Shown here: piece after piece, positions 24,241 to 33,243 of the stretch | How positions within the stretch are numbered: the first letter of the stretch is position 1 | How the letters are laid out: each line of letters opens with the position of its first letter | Assembly: GCF_002796605.1 (NCBI RefSeq) | Contig: NZ_CP024923.1 | Coordinates: forward strand, 1,550,001-1,614,000 | From: Sphingomonas psychrotolerans | GTDB taxonomy: Bacteria > Pseudomonadota > Alphaproteobacteria > Sphingomonadales > Sphingomonadaceae | Reading direction: 5' to 3' | Length of the DNA: 64,000 nucleotides | Notes under the pieces: model-generated | Database searches by the model: none | The model's input: only the letters and a program-made list of their open reading frames with translations | What the model was told of the DNA's origin: nothing | Made by a program: the position numbers and the translations under genes

Positions 24241-24963
24241 TCAGGGCCTGCCGGTGGCCAGCCCCTTGGCCCAATCGTGCCGCCCCTCGCGCTCCGCTTT
24301 GGCTACGGCGGCCACATGATCATAGGGCACTGTGTGAAAGGTAGGCTCGGTGCCATCGAGGATGGCATAGCGCGCGTCGGGGTCGCCCGCTGCGACGCTG
24401 TAAGGCCAGGGCTGGTCATCGTGAAACGCCTGCAGTCCCACGCTGCCGGGATTGGCGACGCTGCGCCCGTCGGCGAGCCGCTGCACATCGGGCATGTGCG
24501 AATGCCCGCACAGCGTCAGACTTTCGGGCCGATCCCCCAGCCGCGCGCGCACTTCGGCTTCGGTCGCCCGGCGCAGCCCCGTCGGCTCGATCGTCTCGAG
24601 GAAATGCTCGACGTCGCTCGCCGGAGTCCCATGGCAGAGGAACAGATCGTCGAGCGCCAGCGTCGCCGGCAGACCCGCCATCCAGCGGAGCTGCGCGTCG
24701 GACAGCAAGGACCGGGTGAACGCGTCGGATGCATTCATCCGCTCGGGTGCGAGGTGGAGAAGCTGCCGCTCGTGATTCCCCGCGATCGTCGGCCAGTCGC
24801 GCGCCATCAGAAAATCCGCCGTCTCGATCGGCCACAGCGGTCCCGACAGGATATCGCCCAGATTTAGGAAGCGCTTGCACCCCCGCGCCGCGGCATCGGC
24901 GACAACCGCCTCGAGCGCGGGCAAATTGCCATGGATGTCGGAAAGAACCGCGATGCGGCTCAT
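24241..24963 (-). CDS. metallophosphoesterase family protein
   Basis: 240 residues of the calcineurin-like fold. The dimetal ligands are in SDIHGN (residues 8-13), the NLGDILSGP block, TIAGNHE and CGHSHMP. The substrate (phosphodiester or phosphoprotein) is not known. The closest branch is YfcE-like or the PRK09453 type. Its ATG overlaps the rimM stop by four bases, so it is cotranscribed with the ribosomal genes. Confidence 0.87.
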   Translation of the reverse strand: MSRIAVLSDIHGNLPALEAVVADAAARGCKRFLNLGDILSGPLWPIETADFLMARDWPTIAGNHERQLLHLAPERMNASDAFTRSLLSDAQLRWMAGLPATLALDDLFLCHGTPASDVEHFLETIEPTGLRRATEAEVRARLGDRPESLTLCGHSHMPDVQRLADGRSVANPGSVGLQAFHDDQPWPYSVAAGDPDARYAILDGTEPTFHTVPYDHVAAVAKAEREGRHDWAKGLATGRP

Positions 24964-25433
24964 TCGGCATAGCCGGCGTGGATCACCAACCGTTGGTCAT
25001 TCCATTCGGGGACTGCCTCAGGCCGCATCGGCACCATGAAGCGCTTGCCGTCGGGCCGCTCGACCTCGATCACGTCCCCCGCCCCGTAATTGTCGATCGC
25101 GATCACCTTGCCCAGCGCGTCGCCGGCCTCGGACACCGCGGGAAGTCCGAGCAAGTCGACATGATAATATTCGCCCTCCTCGAGCGGCGGCAGCGCCGAG
25201 CGCGGGACGGTGAGCTGAGTGCCGCGCAGTGCCTCGGCGGCATTGCGGTCTGCCACCTCGGCGAAGCGCGCGATTGCGCCGTTCGAGCCGGTCCGCACGC
25301 TCTTGAGCGTCAGCGCGCCGTTGTTGAAGCTCTTGTAGCTGGCGAAATCGTCGGCGAAGACCTTGAGACGGACCTCGCCGGCAATACCATGCGCGCCGAT
25401 GATCGCGGCGAGCGTGATGGGGCGGTCGCTCAT
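24960..25433 (-). CDS. rimM: ribosome maturation factor RimM
   Basis: 157 residues. It helps process 16S rRNA and assemble the 30S head, binding S19. The N-terminal TLAAIIGAHGIAGEVRLKVF and the PRC-barrel segment (EYYHVDLLGLPAV) are diagnostic. The downstream gene is the metallophosphoesterase (four-base overlap). trmD-rplS lie some 4.5 kb away in the same orientation. Confidence 0.95.
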   Translation of the reverse strand: MSDRPITLAAIIGAHGIAGEVRLKVFADDFASYKSFNNGALTLKSVRTGSNGAIARFAEVADRNAAEALRGTQLTVPRSALPPLEEGEYYHVDLLGLPAVSEAGDALGKVIAIDNYGAGDVIEVERPDGKRFMVPMRPEAVPEWNDQRLVIHAGYAE

Positions 25434-25439
25434 CGTGGC

Positions 25440-25466
25440 GTCATCCCGGCAAAGCCCGGGATCTCA
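25440..25466. repeat. REP-like palindrome downstream of the 49-residue gene
   Basis: GTCATCCCGGCAAAGCCCGGGATCTC-type unit between rimM and the small gene. It overlaps the last bases of the small gene (stop at 25464-25466). Confidence 0.65.
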
Positions 25467-25613
25467 GCCCTCAGGCGAACCGGGCTGCTGCGGCGGCGCA
25501 TCGTCACCGCCCTCCGCAGGCGCATCGGTCGACGCGCCTGCGGGGTTGGTCTGGGTGCTGCCCGGGCTCTCACGATCCTCGGTGTCCGGACCTGTTTCGG
25601 GTTTGCTGGCCAT
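25464..25613 (-). CDS. small acidic proline-rich protein, 49 residues
   Basis: ATG (25611-25613) to TGA, with AAGGAG six bases upstream, a strong ribosome site. The sequence starts MASKPETGPDTEDRESPGST and is rich in Pro, Glu, Gly, Asp and Gln, with no aromatic residue, so it is likely disordered. It lies between rpsP and rimM on their strand. No family recognised. The combination of a strong ribosome site and a compositionally consistent frame supports it. Confidence 0.6.
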   Translation of the reverse strand: MASKPETGPDTEDRESPGSTQTNPAGASTDAPAEGGDDAPPQQPGSPEG

Positions 25614-25670
25614 CCTGCGCTCCTTGGGACGTTACTCGTCCATCAAAACGCACGATGGCCGGCAAGCGCC

Positions 25671-26267
25671 TCAGCCTTCCGACTTTTCTTCGGCGGCTTC
25701 GGCGGCGGACGCCTCGGCTGCCGCTTCCTCGGTCGGTGCTGCTTCGGCAGTCGCTTCGGCGGCCGGGGCTTCCTCGGCGGCAGGAGCTGCTTCGGCCACT
25801 TCTGCAGGCGCTTCTTCGGCAGCCGGAGCGGCTTCGGTCACTGCCTCGGCCGGAGCTTCCTCAGCGGCGGGCTCGGGGGTCGGCTCAGGCGCCGGAGCTG
25901 CGGCTGCCTCGGCAGCGGCTTCCTCGGCAGCCTTGATCTTCTCGGCGCGCTCCTCGGCGCGCTCGACGGCCTTCTCGCCCGGCTTGCCCTTGTTCGGGTT
26001 GTTCTTCGCGGTACGCTCCTTGACGCCGGTGACGTCGAGGAAGCGGGCGACGCGGTCGGTCGGCTGCGCGCCGACGCTCAGCCAATGCTTGGCCCGGTCG
26101 CCGTCGAGCACGACGCGCTTCTCGTCGTCCTTGGCGAGCAGCGGATTGTAGGTGCCGATCTTCTCGATGAACTTGCCGTCACGCGGGCTGCGCGCATCGG
26201 CGATCACGATCCGGTAATACGGACGCTTCTTCGAACCGCCGCGCGAAAGACGCATAGAGAGTGCCAT
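25671..26267 (-). CDS. rpsP: 30S ribosomal protein S16 with long acidic tail
   Basis: 198 residues. The first 85 or so ([20 protein letters not shown], then the [10 protein letters not shown] block) are a normal bS16. From about residue 110 a tail of roughly 90 residues consists almost only of Ala, Glu and Pro, with repeated [11 protein letters not shown] units. Usual S16 is 80-90 residues. The tail would be disordered and strongly acidic, and its role is unknown. It is in the ffh-rpsP-rimM group. Confidence 0.95.
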   Translation of the reverse strand: MALSMRLSRGGSKKRPYYRIVIADARSPRDGKFIEKIGTYNPLLAKDDEKRVVLDGDRAKHWLSVGAQPTDRVARFLDVTGVKERTAKNNPNKGKPGEKAVERAEERAEKIKAAEEAAAEAAAAPAPEPTPEPAAEEAPAEAVTEAAPAAEEAPAEVAEAAPAAEEAPAAEATAEAAPTEEAAAEASAAEAAEEKSEG

Positions 26268-26284
26268 TACAAATCTTCCTTCAT

Positions 26285-26360
26285 CGTCATCCCGGCGAAC
26301 ACCGGGATCTTTTAGTTGTTGATCCTTGCCTCACGAGATCCCGGCCTGCGCCGGGATGCC
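26285..26360. repeat. REP-like palindrome pair between ffh and rpsP
   Basis: Two head-to-head units: GTCATCCCGGCGAACACCGGGATC and GATCCCGGCCTGCGCCGGGAT, separated by about 30 bases. Same family as the elements elsewhere in the window. Confidence 0.75.
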
Positions 26361-26368
26361 GTAAAGCG

Positions 26369-27853
26369 TCATTTCTTCTTCAAAAAATTCTCGAAGCCCG
26401 GAGGCAGATTGGCGCCGCCCGGGAGACCAGGCAGGCTGCCGCCCATCTTGCCCATCATCTCGCCCATTTCGGGCCCGCCGAGCGCATTGCCGACGCCGCC
26501 CATGCCGCCGCCAGGGCCGCCCTTGCCGAGCATGCCTAGCATACCTTTAAGGCCGCCCATCTTCTTGAGCCGCTTCATCGCCGTCTGCATCTCCTGATGC
26601 ATCTTGAGCAGCTTGTTGACGTCCTGAACGGTGGTGCCGCTGCCCTTGGCGACGCGGATCTTGCGCTTGGCGTTGAGCAATTCGGGTTTCGCGCGCTCTT
26701 TGGGCGTCATCGACGTGATCATCGCGTCGAAGCGCAGCAGCACCTTGTCGCCGCCCGCATTCTCCGCAGCGGCCTGCGCCTTCTTCATTCCCGGGATCAT
26801 GCCCGCCAGCGCGCCGATGCCGCCCATCCGGCGCATCTGCGCCAGCTGGCTGCGCAGGTCGTTCATGTCGAACTGGCCCTTGGCGAGCCGGCTCGCCATC
26901 CGCTCGGCGTCTTCCTGCTGGATCGACTCGGCGGCGCGCTCGACCAGCGACACCACGTCGCCCATGCCGAGGATCCGGCCGGCGACGCGCTTGGGATGGA
27001 AGGGCTCGATCGCGTCGAGCTTCTCGCCCATGCCCGCGAACTTGATCGGCTTGCCGGTGACCGCGCGCATCGACAGCGCGGCGCCGCCGCGCGCATCGCC
27101 GTCCATCCGGGTCAGGATCACGCCGGTCAGCGGCACCTGCTCGGAGAAGCTCGAAGCGACGTTGACCGCGTCCTGGCCGGTCAGGCTGTCGACGACGAGC
27201 AATATCTCGGCCGGGGTGGCGATGTCGGCGACTGCCTTCATCTCGTCCATCAGCGCCTGATCGACGTGGAGGCGGCCCGCAGTGTCGAGCATCAGCACGT
27301 CGAAGCCCTGCAGCTTCGCCGAGCTCAGCGCGCGCCGGGCGATCTCGACCGGGGTCTGGCCCGCGACGATCGGCAAGGTCGCGACTTCGGTCTGCGTGCC
27401 GAGCACCGCGAGCTGCTCCTGCGCGGCCGGGCGATTGACGTCGAGCGACGCCATCATCACCTTCTTGCCCTGCGATTTGGTCAGCAGCTTCGCCAGCTTG
27501 GCAGTCGTCGTCGTCTTGCCCGAGCCCTGCAAACCGACGAGCATGATGACGGCGGGCGGCGTGACGCCCAGCTCCAGCTCTGCAGTGTCGCTGCCGAGCA
27601 TGTCGATCAGCGCGTCATGGACGATCTTGACGACCTGCTGGCCCGGCGTGACCGAGCGCAACACGTTCTGGCCGACCGCCTGCTCGGTCACCTTCTCGAC
27701 GAAGTCGCGCGCGACGGGAAGCGCGACATCGGCCTCCAGCAGCGCGATCCGCACTTCGCGCATCGCGGTGCGGACATCGGCCTCGCTCAGCGCACCACGC
27801 CCGCGCAGACGCTCGAAAACGCCGCCTAGCCGATCGCTCAGACTGTCGAACAT
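26369..27853 (-). CDS. ffh: signal recognition particle protein Ffh
   Basis: 494 residues. It binds signal sequences and 4.5S RNA, and with FtsY delivers membrane proteins to SecYEG. Domains are N (1-90), G (91-295, GLQGSGKTTTTAKLA Walker A; DTAGRL) and the methionine-rich M domain (about 300-440), followed by a Gly/Met-rich tail (GGMGGVGNALGG). The SRP RNA gene is at 57.9 kb and ftsY at 31.6 kb. A hairpin lies just upstream of the start. Confidence 0.97.
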   Translation of the reverse strand: MFDSLSDRLGGVFERLRGRGALSEADVRTAMREVRIALLEADVALPVARDFVEKVTEQAVGQNVLRSVTPGQQVVKIVHDALIDMLGSDTAELELGVTPPAVIMLVGLQGSGKTTTTAKLAKLLTKSQGKKVMMASLDVNRPAAQEQLAVLGTQTEVATLPIVAGQTPVEIARRALSSAKLQGFDVLMLDTAGRLHVDQALMDEMKAVADIATPAEILLVVDSLTGQDAVNVASSFSEQVPLTGVILTRMDGDARGGAALSMRAVTGKPIKFAGMGEKLDAIEPFHPKRVAGRILGMGDVVSLVERAAESIQQEDAERMASRLAKGQFDMNDLRSQLAQMRRMGGIGALAGMIPGMKKAQAAAENAGGDKVLLRFDAMITSMTPKERAKPELLNAKRKIRVAKGSGTTVQDVNKLLKMHQEMQTAMKRLKKMGGLKGMLGMLGKGGPGGGMGGVGNALGGPEMGEMMGKMGGSLPGLPGGANLPPGFENFLKKK

Positions 27854-27902
27854 GGGACCAAGATCACTCCAAATTCACGAACCGATCCGCCAAACGCAAA
27901 AC

Positions 27903-27934
27903 ACGCCGGCGGACGAAACCTCGTCGGCCGGCGT
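27903..27934. repeat. hairpin in the ffh / GGDEF-EAL divergent spacer
   Basis: ACGCCGGCGGACGA (27903-27916) and TCGTCGGCCGGCGT (27921-27934) pair with one mismatch around a 4-base loop. It lies 50 bases upstream of the ffh start, where it would be in the leader. There is no T-run. The rest of 27854-28121 shows no gene. Confidence 0.55.
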
Positions 27935-28121
27935 CACCCCTTGGGGCGCACAGATTTCGCGTTCCACGGGAACGGTCGGAGGCGCACATAGCGGCAGATG
28001 GCGACAAGCGCAACCTCGCACCTCGGGTGTCGGTAACCTTTCGGAAAGCGCGCCACTTAACTCCATCTACACCCTGTCGTGGCAGTTTCACGCCTTATTG
28101 TTCAGGGGGCGAACACCGGCA

Positions 28122-29747
28122 ATGCCGCTGGATCTCGAAGAAGACACGATGCAGTATCGGGCTTCGCGCCCAAGCCTGCTCACCGGCGCGATCAGCGTCT
28201 CCGCCATCCTGCTCTTCGTCGGCATCGGCAGCGCGGTGCTGTCGAAATCGGTGCAATATTATTTTCAGGGCGGCGAGCCCGCCAGCCAGCCGCTCGTCAT
28301 CGCGCTCTTGCTCAACGTCGCTCTGATCCTCCTTGGGTGGCGTCGCCATGCGTCGCTCAGCCACGAACTTCAGATCCGCGCCGCCGCCGAGGAGCGCGCG
28401 CAGCAGCTCGCCAGCCGCGATCCGCTCACCGGTTTCCTCAACCGCCGCAGCCTCGCCGAGGAGGGTGCCGCGATGTTCGTCCGCGCCCAGCGCCGCCGCA
28501 AGGGCATGGCGCTGGTGATGCTCGACCTCGATCACTTCAAGACGATCAACGACATGCATGGCCACGCGGTGGGCGATGCCTTGCTCCGCGCGGTCGCCAG
28601 CGAGATCGCGCATTTCATGCCGCCGATCGCGCTCACCGCGCGGCTGGGCGGCGACGAATTCGCCTGCGGCTTCCTGTTCGATCCCGCCGAACCTTCCACC
28701 GTCGAGCGGATCGCCGAAAAACTGGTCAGCCGCATGGCACAACCGTTCGAGGCCGAGGGGCTTCGCCTTCACATCAGCTGCTCGCTCGGCATCGCCCGCT
28801 CGGACTTCGACTGCGCCGGCATCGACGGGCTGATGCGCGCCGCCGACATCGCGATGTACCAGGCAAAGAAATCGGGGCGCAACCGCTTCGCCTGGTTCGA
28901 CCAGTCGATGGAGCGCGACCTCCAGACCCGCAACGATCTCGAATCGGGCCTGCGCCTCGCGATTCCGCGCCAGGAAGTCGTTCCCTATTTCGAGCAGCAG
29001 ATCGATCTCGCCACTGGACGCCTCCATGGCTTCGAAGTGCTTGCGCGCTGGGAGCATCCGACGCGCGGCACGATCAGCCCCGAATTGTTCATCCCAATCG
29101 CCGAGGAAACCGGCATGATCGGCGATCTCTCGCTGTCGATCATGCGCCAGGCCCTTCTCGCCGCGCGCGACTGGGATCCCTCGCTCAGTATCTCGATCAA
29201 CATCTCGCCGTGGCAGCTGCGCGACGCATGGCTCGCCCAGAAGATCATCAAGGTGCTCACCGAGACCGGCTTCCCCGCCAACCGGCTTGAGGTAGAGATC
29301 ACCGAGAGCGCATTGTTCGACAATCTCGCGCTGGCGCAATCGATCGTCGGCAGCCTCAAGAACCAGGGTGTCCAGCTCGCGCTCGACGATTTCGGCACCG
29401 GCTATTCGTCGCTCGCCCATTTGCGCGCTTTGCCGTTCGACCGGATCAAGATCGACAAGAGCTTCATCATGTCCCTGAATGAAAGCGCCGATTCGGCCGC
29501 GATCGTCAACGCGATCATCAGCCTCGGCGAAAGCCTGAATCTGCCGATCACCGCCGAGGGCGTCGAGGACGCCGAGATCGAGGCGCGGCTGCGCGCGCTC
29601 GGCTGCGCCAAGGCGCAGGGCTGGCATTACAGCAAGCCGCTCTCCGTCGCCGGCGTCCGCCGCCTGCTCGCCGAACGCCGCCTGCTGCGCAATGCCGCGG
29701 CGGTCGAAGTGCCAACCGCAGTCCCCGCCCGGCGCCTCGCCGGCTAA
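28122..29747 (+). CDS. membrane-anchored GGDEF-EAL cyclic-di-GMP protein
   Basis: 541 residues from ATG 28122; an ATG at 28149 is an alternative and neither has a strong ribosome site. Two membrane helices (about 21-40 and 57-73) with a short periplasmic loop, then GGDEF with an intact signature (176-180) and an EAL domain whose signature is EVL (305-307). EVL occurs in some active phosphodiesterases, so activity is not excluded. The domain order matches a bifunctional or phosphodiesterase-dominant enzyme. It is divergent from ffh. Confidence 0.87.
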   Translation: MPLDLEEDTMQYRASRPSLLTGAISVSAILLFVGIGSAVLSKSVQYYFQGGEPASQPLVIALLLNVALILLGWRRHASLSHELQIRAAAEERAQQLASRDPLTGFLNRRSLAEEGAAMFVRAQRRRKGMALVMLDLDHFKTINDMHGHAVGDALLRAVASEIAHFMPPIALTARLGGDEFACGFLFDPAEPSTVERIAEKLVSRMAQPFEAEGLRLHISCSLGIARSDFDCAGIDGLMRAADIAMYQAKKSGRNRFAWFDQSMERDLQTRNDLESGLRLAIPRQEVVPYFEQQIDLATGRLHGFEVLARWEHPTRGTISPELFIPIAEETGMIGDLSLSIMRQALLAARDWDPSLSISINISPWQLRDAWLAQKIIKVLTETGFPANRLEVEITESALFDNLALAQSIVGSLKNQGVQLALDDFGTGYSSLAHLRALPFDRIKIDKSFIMSLNESADSAAIVNAIISLGESLNLPITAEGVEDAEIEARLRALGCAKAQGWHYSKPLSVAGVRRLLAERRLLRNAAAVEVPTAVPARRLAG

Positions 29748-29749
29748 CC

Positions 29750-29812
29750 GTCATCCCGGCGAACGCCGGGACCTCAGGCGGCAAGACCCCGGCCTTCGCC
29801 GGGGGTGACGAT
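29750..29812. repeat. REP-like palindrome pair after the GGDEF-EAL gene
   Basis: GTCATCCCGGCGAACGCCGGGACC followed 20 bases later by CCCCGGCCTTCGCCGGGGGTGAC in inverted orientation. It sits between convergent genes and could serve as a bidirectional terminator. Confidence 0.75.
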
Positions 29813-29820
29813 GAGATGAG

Positions 29821-30396
29821 TCACCACCCCGCCCCCGGCTGCGCGAGATATTCCTCTTCCTCGGGCGTAGATGCGCGTCCCAGCGCCGCATTTCGGCTCG
29901 GATACCGGCCAAACCGCGCGATCACTTCGGCATGCTGACGGGCAAACTCGAACACCTCGCCCCCAAGTGCCTCGAAGCAACGCAGACTCACTGCCTGCAG
30001 CTCGGGACTCTCGGCATGTTCGAAGGGCAGATAGAGAAACTGGCGCTGCTCGTGCGTCATGTCGCGGTCCCAGCCGCGCTCGACCGCGAGGCTCGCCAGT
30101 TCCTGCGCGACCGGATCGGCGGCGAATGCCTGCGCCGTGCCACGATGGACGTTGCGGCTGAACTGATCGAGCAGGATCACCGCGGCGAGCAATGTCCGTG
30201 GACCGTCACGCCACCCCGCGGCCTTGCTGTCCAGCACCTCCAGCCGCAGCGCCTCGAACCGTTCGCCGATCTCCCGATCGAGCCCGTCGGACTTCGCAAA
30301 CCATTGCTCGGGCATCAGCCCCTCGAACCAGAACGCAAGGACTTCCTCAGCCCCCGCGTGGACTTCCGACGCCGCCGTCCCTAGATCGCTCGCCAA
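29821..30396 (-). CDS. DUF924 family protein
   Basis: 191 residues, soluble and helical. The AEEVLAFWFEGLMPEQWFAK opening and the DQFSRNVHRGT motif are diagnostic of DUF924, whose function is unknown. The start is a TTG at 30396 with AGGAGG six bases before it, an excellent ribosome site. No ATG lies upstream of the conserved domain. The TTG is a single base away from the divergent mtaB ATG, so the two coding regions share one base. Confidence 0.85.
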   Translation of the reverse strand: MASDLGTAASEVHAGAEEVLAFWFEGLMPEQWFAKSDGLDREIGERFEALRLEVLDSKAAGWRDGPRTLLAAVILLDQFSRNVHRGTAQAFAADPVAQELASLAVERGWDRDMTHEQRQFLYLPFEHAESPELQAVSLRCFEALGGEVFEFARQHAEVIARFGRYPSRNAALGRASTPEEEEYLAQPGAGW

Positions 30397-31619
30397 TGCC
30401 GACCTCCTCTCCCCGGATCATAAACATGGGTTGCCGCCTCAACCTTGCCGAGGGTGAGTCGATCCGTGCGCTGCTGGCGGGGCGCGACACGATCGTGGTG
30501 AACAGCTGCGCCGTCACCAACGAGGCAGTCAAGCAGACCCGTCAGGCGATCCGCCGCGCCCGCCGCGAGCAGCCCGGGGCCGAGCTGGTCGTCACCGGCT
30601 GCGCGGCGCAGATCGACCCCGCCAGCTTCGCGGCGATGCCCGAAGTCGACCGCGTCATCGGCAATGCCGAGAAGCTCAGAGCGCAAGCCTGGGAAACCAG
30701 CGAGGCGATCCTCGTCCAGGACATCATGGCGGTGCGCGAGACCGCGCCGCATCTCGCCGCGAGCTTCTCGACGCACGCCCGCGCCTTTGTCGAGGTCCAG
30801 AATGGCTGCGATCATCGCTGCACCTTCTGCGCGATACCCTATGGTCGCGGCAACAGCCGCTCGGTTCCCGCCGGCGCAGTGATCGACCGCATCACCGCAC
30901 TCGCCGAAAGCCACGCCGAGATCGTGCTCACCGGAGTCGATCTGACCAGCTACGGCCCCGACCTTCCCGGCGCCCCCAGCCTCGGCCAATTGGTCGAGCG
31001 CATCCTCGTTCACGTGCCCCGGCTCCGCCGCCTGCGGCTCTCCTCGCTCGACGGCGTCGAGATCGACGACCGCCTGTTCGCATTGCTCACACGGGAGCCC
31101 CGCCTCCAGCCGCACGTCCATCTCTCGCTCCAGGCCGGCGACGACATGGTGCTCAAGCGGATGAAGCGCCGCCATAGCCGCGCCGATAGCGTCGCCCTCG
31201 TCGAGCGCCTCAAGGCCGCCCGCCCCGGCATCGCGATCGGCACCGATCTGATCGCCGGCTTCCCCACCGAGACCGAAGCGATGTTCGCCAACACCCTCGC
31301 GTTGCTCGACGATTGCGACGTGGTCCATCCCCACATCTTCCCCTACAGCCCCCGCGCCGGCACCCCCGCCGCGCGGATGCCGCAAGTCGCGCCCGAAGTC
31401 GTCAAGGCCCGCGCCGCCCGCCTGCGCGACGCGGCTGGCGCGCGTCGTTCGCGCTGGCTGCAAAGCCTGATAGGCAGCGAGCAGCAAGTGCTGGTAGAGC
31501 GCCCCGGCGACCGCGGCCATGCCGGCAATTTCGCCGAGGTGCGGCTCGCCCCCGCCCAAGTTGGAGACATCGTGACCGTGACCATCAAGACCGTCGAGGA
31601 CGGGAAGCTGATCGCATGA
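30396..31619 (+). CDS. mtaB: tRNA (N6-threonylcarbamoyladenosine37-C2) methylthiotransferase
   Basis: 407 residues. It converts t6A37 to ms2t6A using radical SAM chemistry. The N-terminal UPF0004 cysteines (MGCRLNLAE, VNSCAVT, VTGCAAQ) and the radical SAM CxxxCxxC (NGCDHRCTFCAIP) are clear. A TRAM-like C-terminus follows. The start at 30396 leaves MPTSSPRII before the first conserved Cys, as in homologues. No ribosome site is visible and the leader is shared with DUF924. It overlaps ftsY by four bases. Confidence 0.93.
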   Translation: MPTSSPRIINMGCRLNLAEGESIRALLAGRDTIVVNSCAVTNEAVKQTRQAIRRARREQPGAELVVTGCAAQIDPASFAAMPEVDRVIGNAEKLRAQAWETSEAILVQDIMAVRETAPHLAASFSTHARAFVEVQNGCDHRCTFCAIPYGRGNSRSVPAGAVIDRITALAESHAEIVLTGVDLTSYGPDLPGAPSLGQLVERILVHVPRLRRLRLSSLDGVEIDDRLFALLTREPRLQPHVHLSLQAGDDMVLKRMKRRHSRADSVALVERLKAARPGIAIGTDLIAGFPTETEAMFANTLALLDDCDVVHPHIFPYSPRAGTPAARMPQVAPEVVKARAARLRDAAGARRSRWLQSLIGSEQQVLVERPGDRGHAGNFAEVRLAPAQVGDIVTVTIKTVEDGKLIA

Positions 31620-32554
31620 GCACCAATCCCGCATGGCATGAGAAGCTGCTCGGCGGCTTCAAAAAGACCTCCGACCGACTGCTCGGCAACCTCGCCGGCC
31701 TTTCCGGCGCGCGGCTCGACGACACCACGCTCGACGATATCGAGGAGGCGCTGATCGCCTCGGACCTTGGTCCCGGCACCGCCGCCAAGGTCCGCGCCCG
31801 CCTCGCCGAAGGGCAATATGAGCGCAACATGGAGGAACTCGGCATCCGCCTCGTCGTCGCCGAGGAGATCGAGAGAGCGCTCGCGCCGGTCGCGAAGCAT
31901 CTCGAGATCGAGGCGTTTCCGCGCCCGCAGGTGATCCTCGTCATCGGGGTGAACGGCAGCGGCAAGACCACGACGATCGCCAAGCTCGCCAATTTGCTCG
32001 TCGAGCAGGATTACGGCGTGATGCTCGCCGCGGGCGACACCTTCCGCGCCGCCGCGATCGGCCAGCTCAAGACCTGGGCCGAACGGATCGGCGTGCCGAT
32101 CGTCACTGGCCCCGAAGGCGGCGACGCCGCCGGGATCGTCTACGAAGCCGTCAAGCAGGCTACCGCCACCGGCATCGACGTCCTGATCGTCGACACCGCC
32201 GGCCGGCTCCAGAACAAGCGCGAGTTGATGGACGAGCTCGCCAAGATCCGCCGCGTGCTCGGCCGGCTAAATCCCGCGGCCCCGCACGATGTGGTACTCG
32301 TCCTCGACGCCACTACCGGCCAGAACGCGCTCAACCAGATCGAAGTGTTCAAGGAAGTCGCCGGCGTCACCGGCCTCGTCATGACCAAGCTCGACGGCAC
32401 CGCGCGCGGCGGCGTCCTCGTCGCCGCGGCCGAGAAATACGGTCTCCCCATCCACGCGATCGGCGTAGGCGAGAAGGTCGACGACCTGCGCCCGTTCGAC
32501 GCCAACGAAGTCGCCCGCATCATCGCCGGCGTGGAAGCACTCACCAATGGCTGA
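31616..32554 (+). CDS. ftsY: signal recognition particle receptor FtsY
   Basis: 312 residues. It is the membrane-associated GTPase that docks Ffh and hands nascent chains to SecYEG. The Walker A GVNGSGKTTTIAKLA, DTAGRL and TKLDGTARGG motifs are complete. The acidic A domain of E. coli FtsY is almost absent, as in many alphaproteobacteria. The ATG overlaps the mtaB stop (ATGA), and the 3' end overlaps yciB by eight bases. Confidence 0.95.
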   Translation: MSTNPAWHEKLLGGFKKTSDRLLGNLAGLSGARLDDTTLDDIEEALIASDLGPGTAAKVRARLAEGQYERNMEELGIRLVVAEEIERALAPVAKHLEIEAFPRPQVILVIGVNGSGKTTTIAKLANLLVEQDYGVMLAAGDTFRAAAIGQLKTWAERIGVPIVTGPEGGDAAGIVYEAVKQATATGIDVLIVDTAGRLQNKRELMDELAKIRRVLGRLNPAAPHDVVLVLDATTGQNALNQIEVFKEVAGVTGLVMTKLDGTARGGVLVAAAEKYGLPIHAIGVGEKVDDLRPFDANEVARIIAGVEALTNG

Positions 32555-33164
32555 AACCCGCACTCCCCTCTCGCCGGGCCTGCGCATGCTGATCGATTTC
32601 GGTCCGCTGGCGGTGTTCTTCGTCGTCAACAGCTACGCGCCCGGGCTGCAGATCCAGCGCATCGTCGCCGCCACCGCTGCGTTCATGATCGCCATGGTCG
32701 CCGCGATGCTGCTGTCATGGTGGAAGGCGAAGCACATTTCACCGATGCTGTGGATCACCGCAGCATTGGTGCTGCCCTTCGGCGGGCTGACCATCTACTT
32801 CCACGATCAGACCTTCATCCAGATCAAGCCGACGATCGTCTACACGATGTTCGCAGTGATCCTCGGCTACGGTCTGATCGCGAAGAAGCCTCTGCTCCAG
32901 TTGCTGCTGGAAACCGCCTATCCCGGGCTTTCGGCCAAGGGCTGGCGGCTGCTGACGATCAACTGGACCGGCTTCTTCCTCGCGATGGCAGTGCTCAACG
33001 AAGTCATGCGCAACGTGCTCAGCTGGGATCAATGGGTCACCTTCAAGACGTGGACGGTGATCCCGCTCACGCTGGTCTTCGCGATGCTCAACATCCCGAT
33101 GCTGCTCAAGCACGGCCTCCAACTCGACAAACCCGAAGACACGCCGCTGCCGCCGGAGGGCTGA
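32547..33164 (+). CDS. yciB: intracellular septation protein A / YciB
   Basis: 205 residues with five or six membrane helices. The LIDFGPLAVFFVVNSYAP opening, the PTIVYTMFAVILGYG helix and NEVMRNVLSWDQWVTFK are diagnostic. YciB affects cell-envelope synthesis and septation; its exact activity is unsettled. It overlaps ftsY by eight bases, so it is coupled to it. Confidence 0.93.
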   Translation: MAETRTPLSPGLRMLIDFGPLAVFFVVNSYAPGLQIQRIVAATAAFMIAMVAAMLLSWWKAKHISPMLWITAALVLPFGGLTIYFHDQTFIQIKPTIVYTMFAVILGYGLIAKKPLLQLLLETAYPGLSAKGWRLLTINWTGFFLAMAVLNEVMRNVLSWDQWVTFKTWTVIPLTLVFAMLNIPMLLKHGLQLDKPEDTPLPPEG

Positions 33165-33243
33165 ACGCAAGTCCCGCATTGGCTCGCGCGCCGATCAGGC
33201 ATAGCTTCGTCGTGTCGAATCGCCGCGCAAAGGGGCAGCGGGC

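Noticed and set aside
27282..28121. Upstream extension of the second GGDEF-EAL protein
   Set aside because: It would run antisense through ffh, and no membrane or domain feature appears before 28122.
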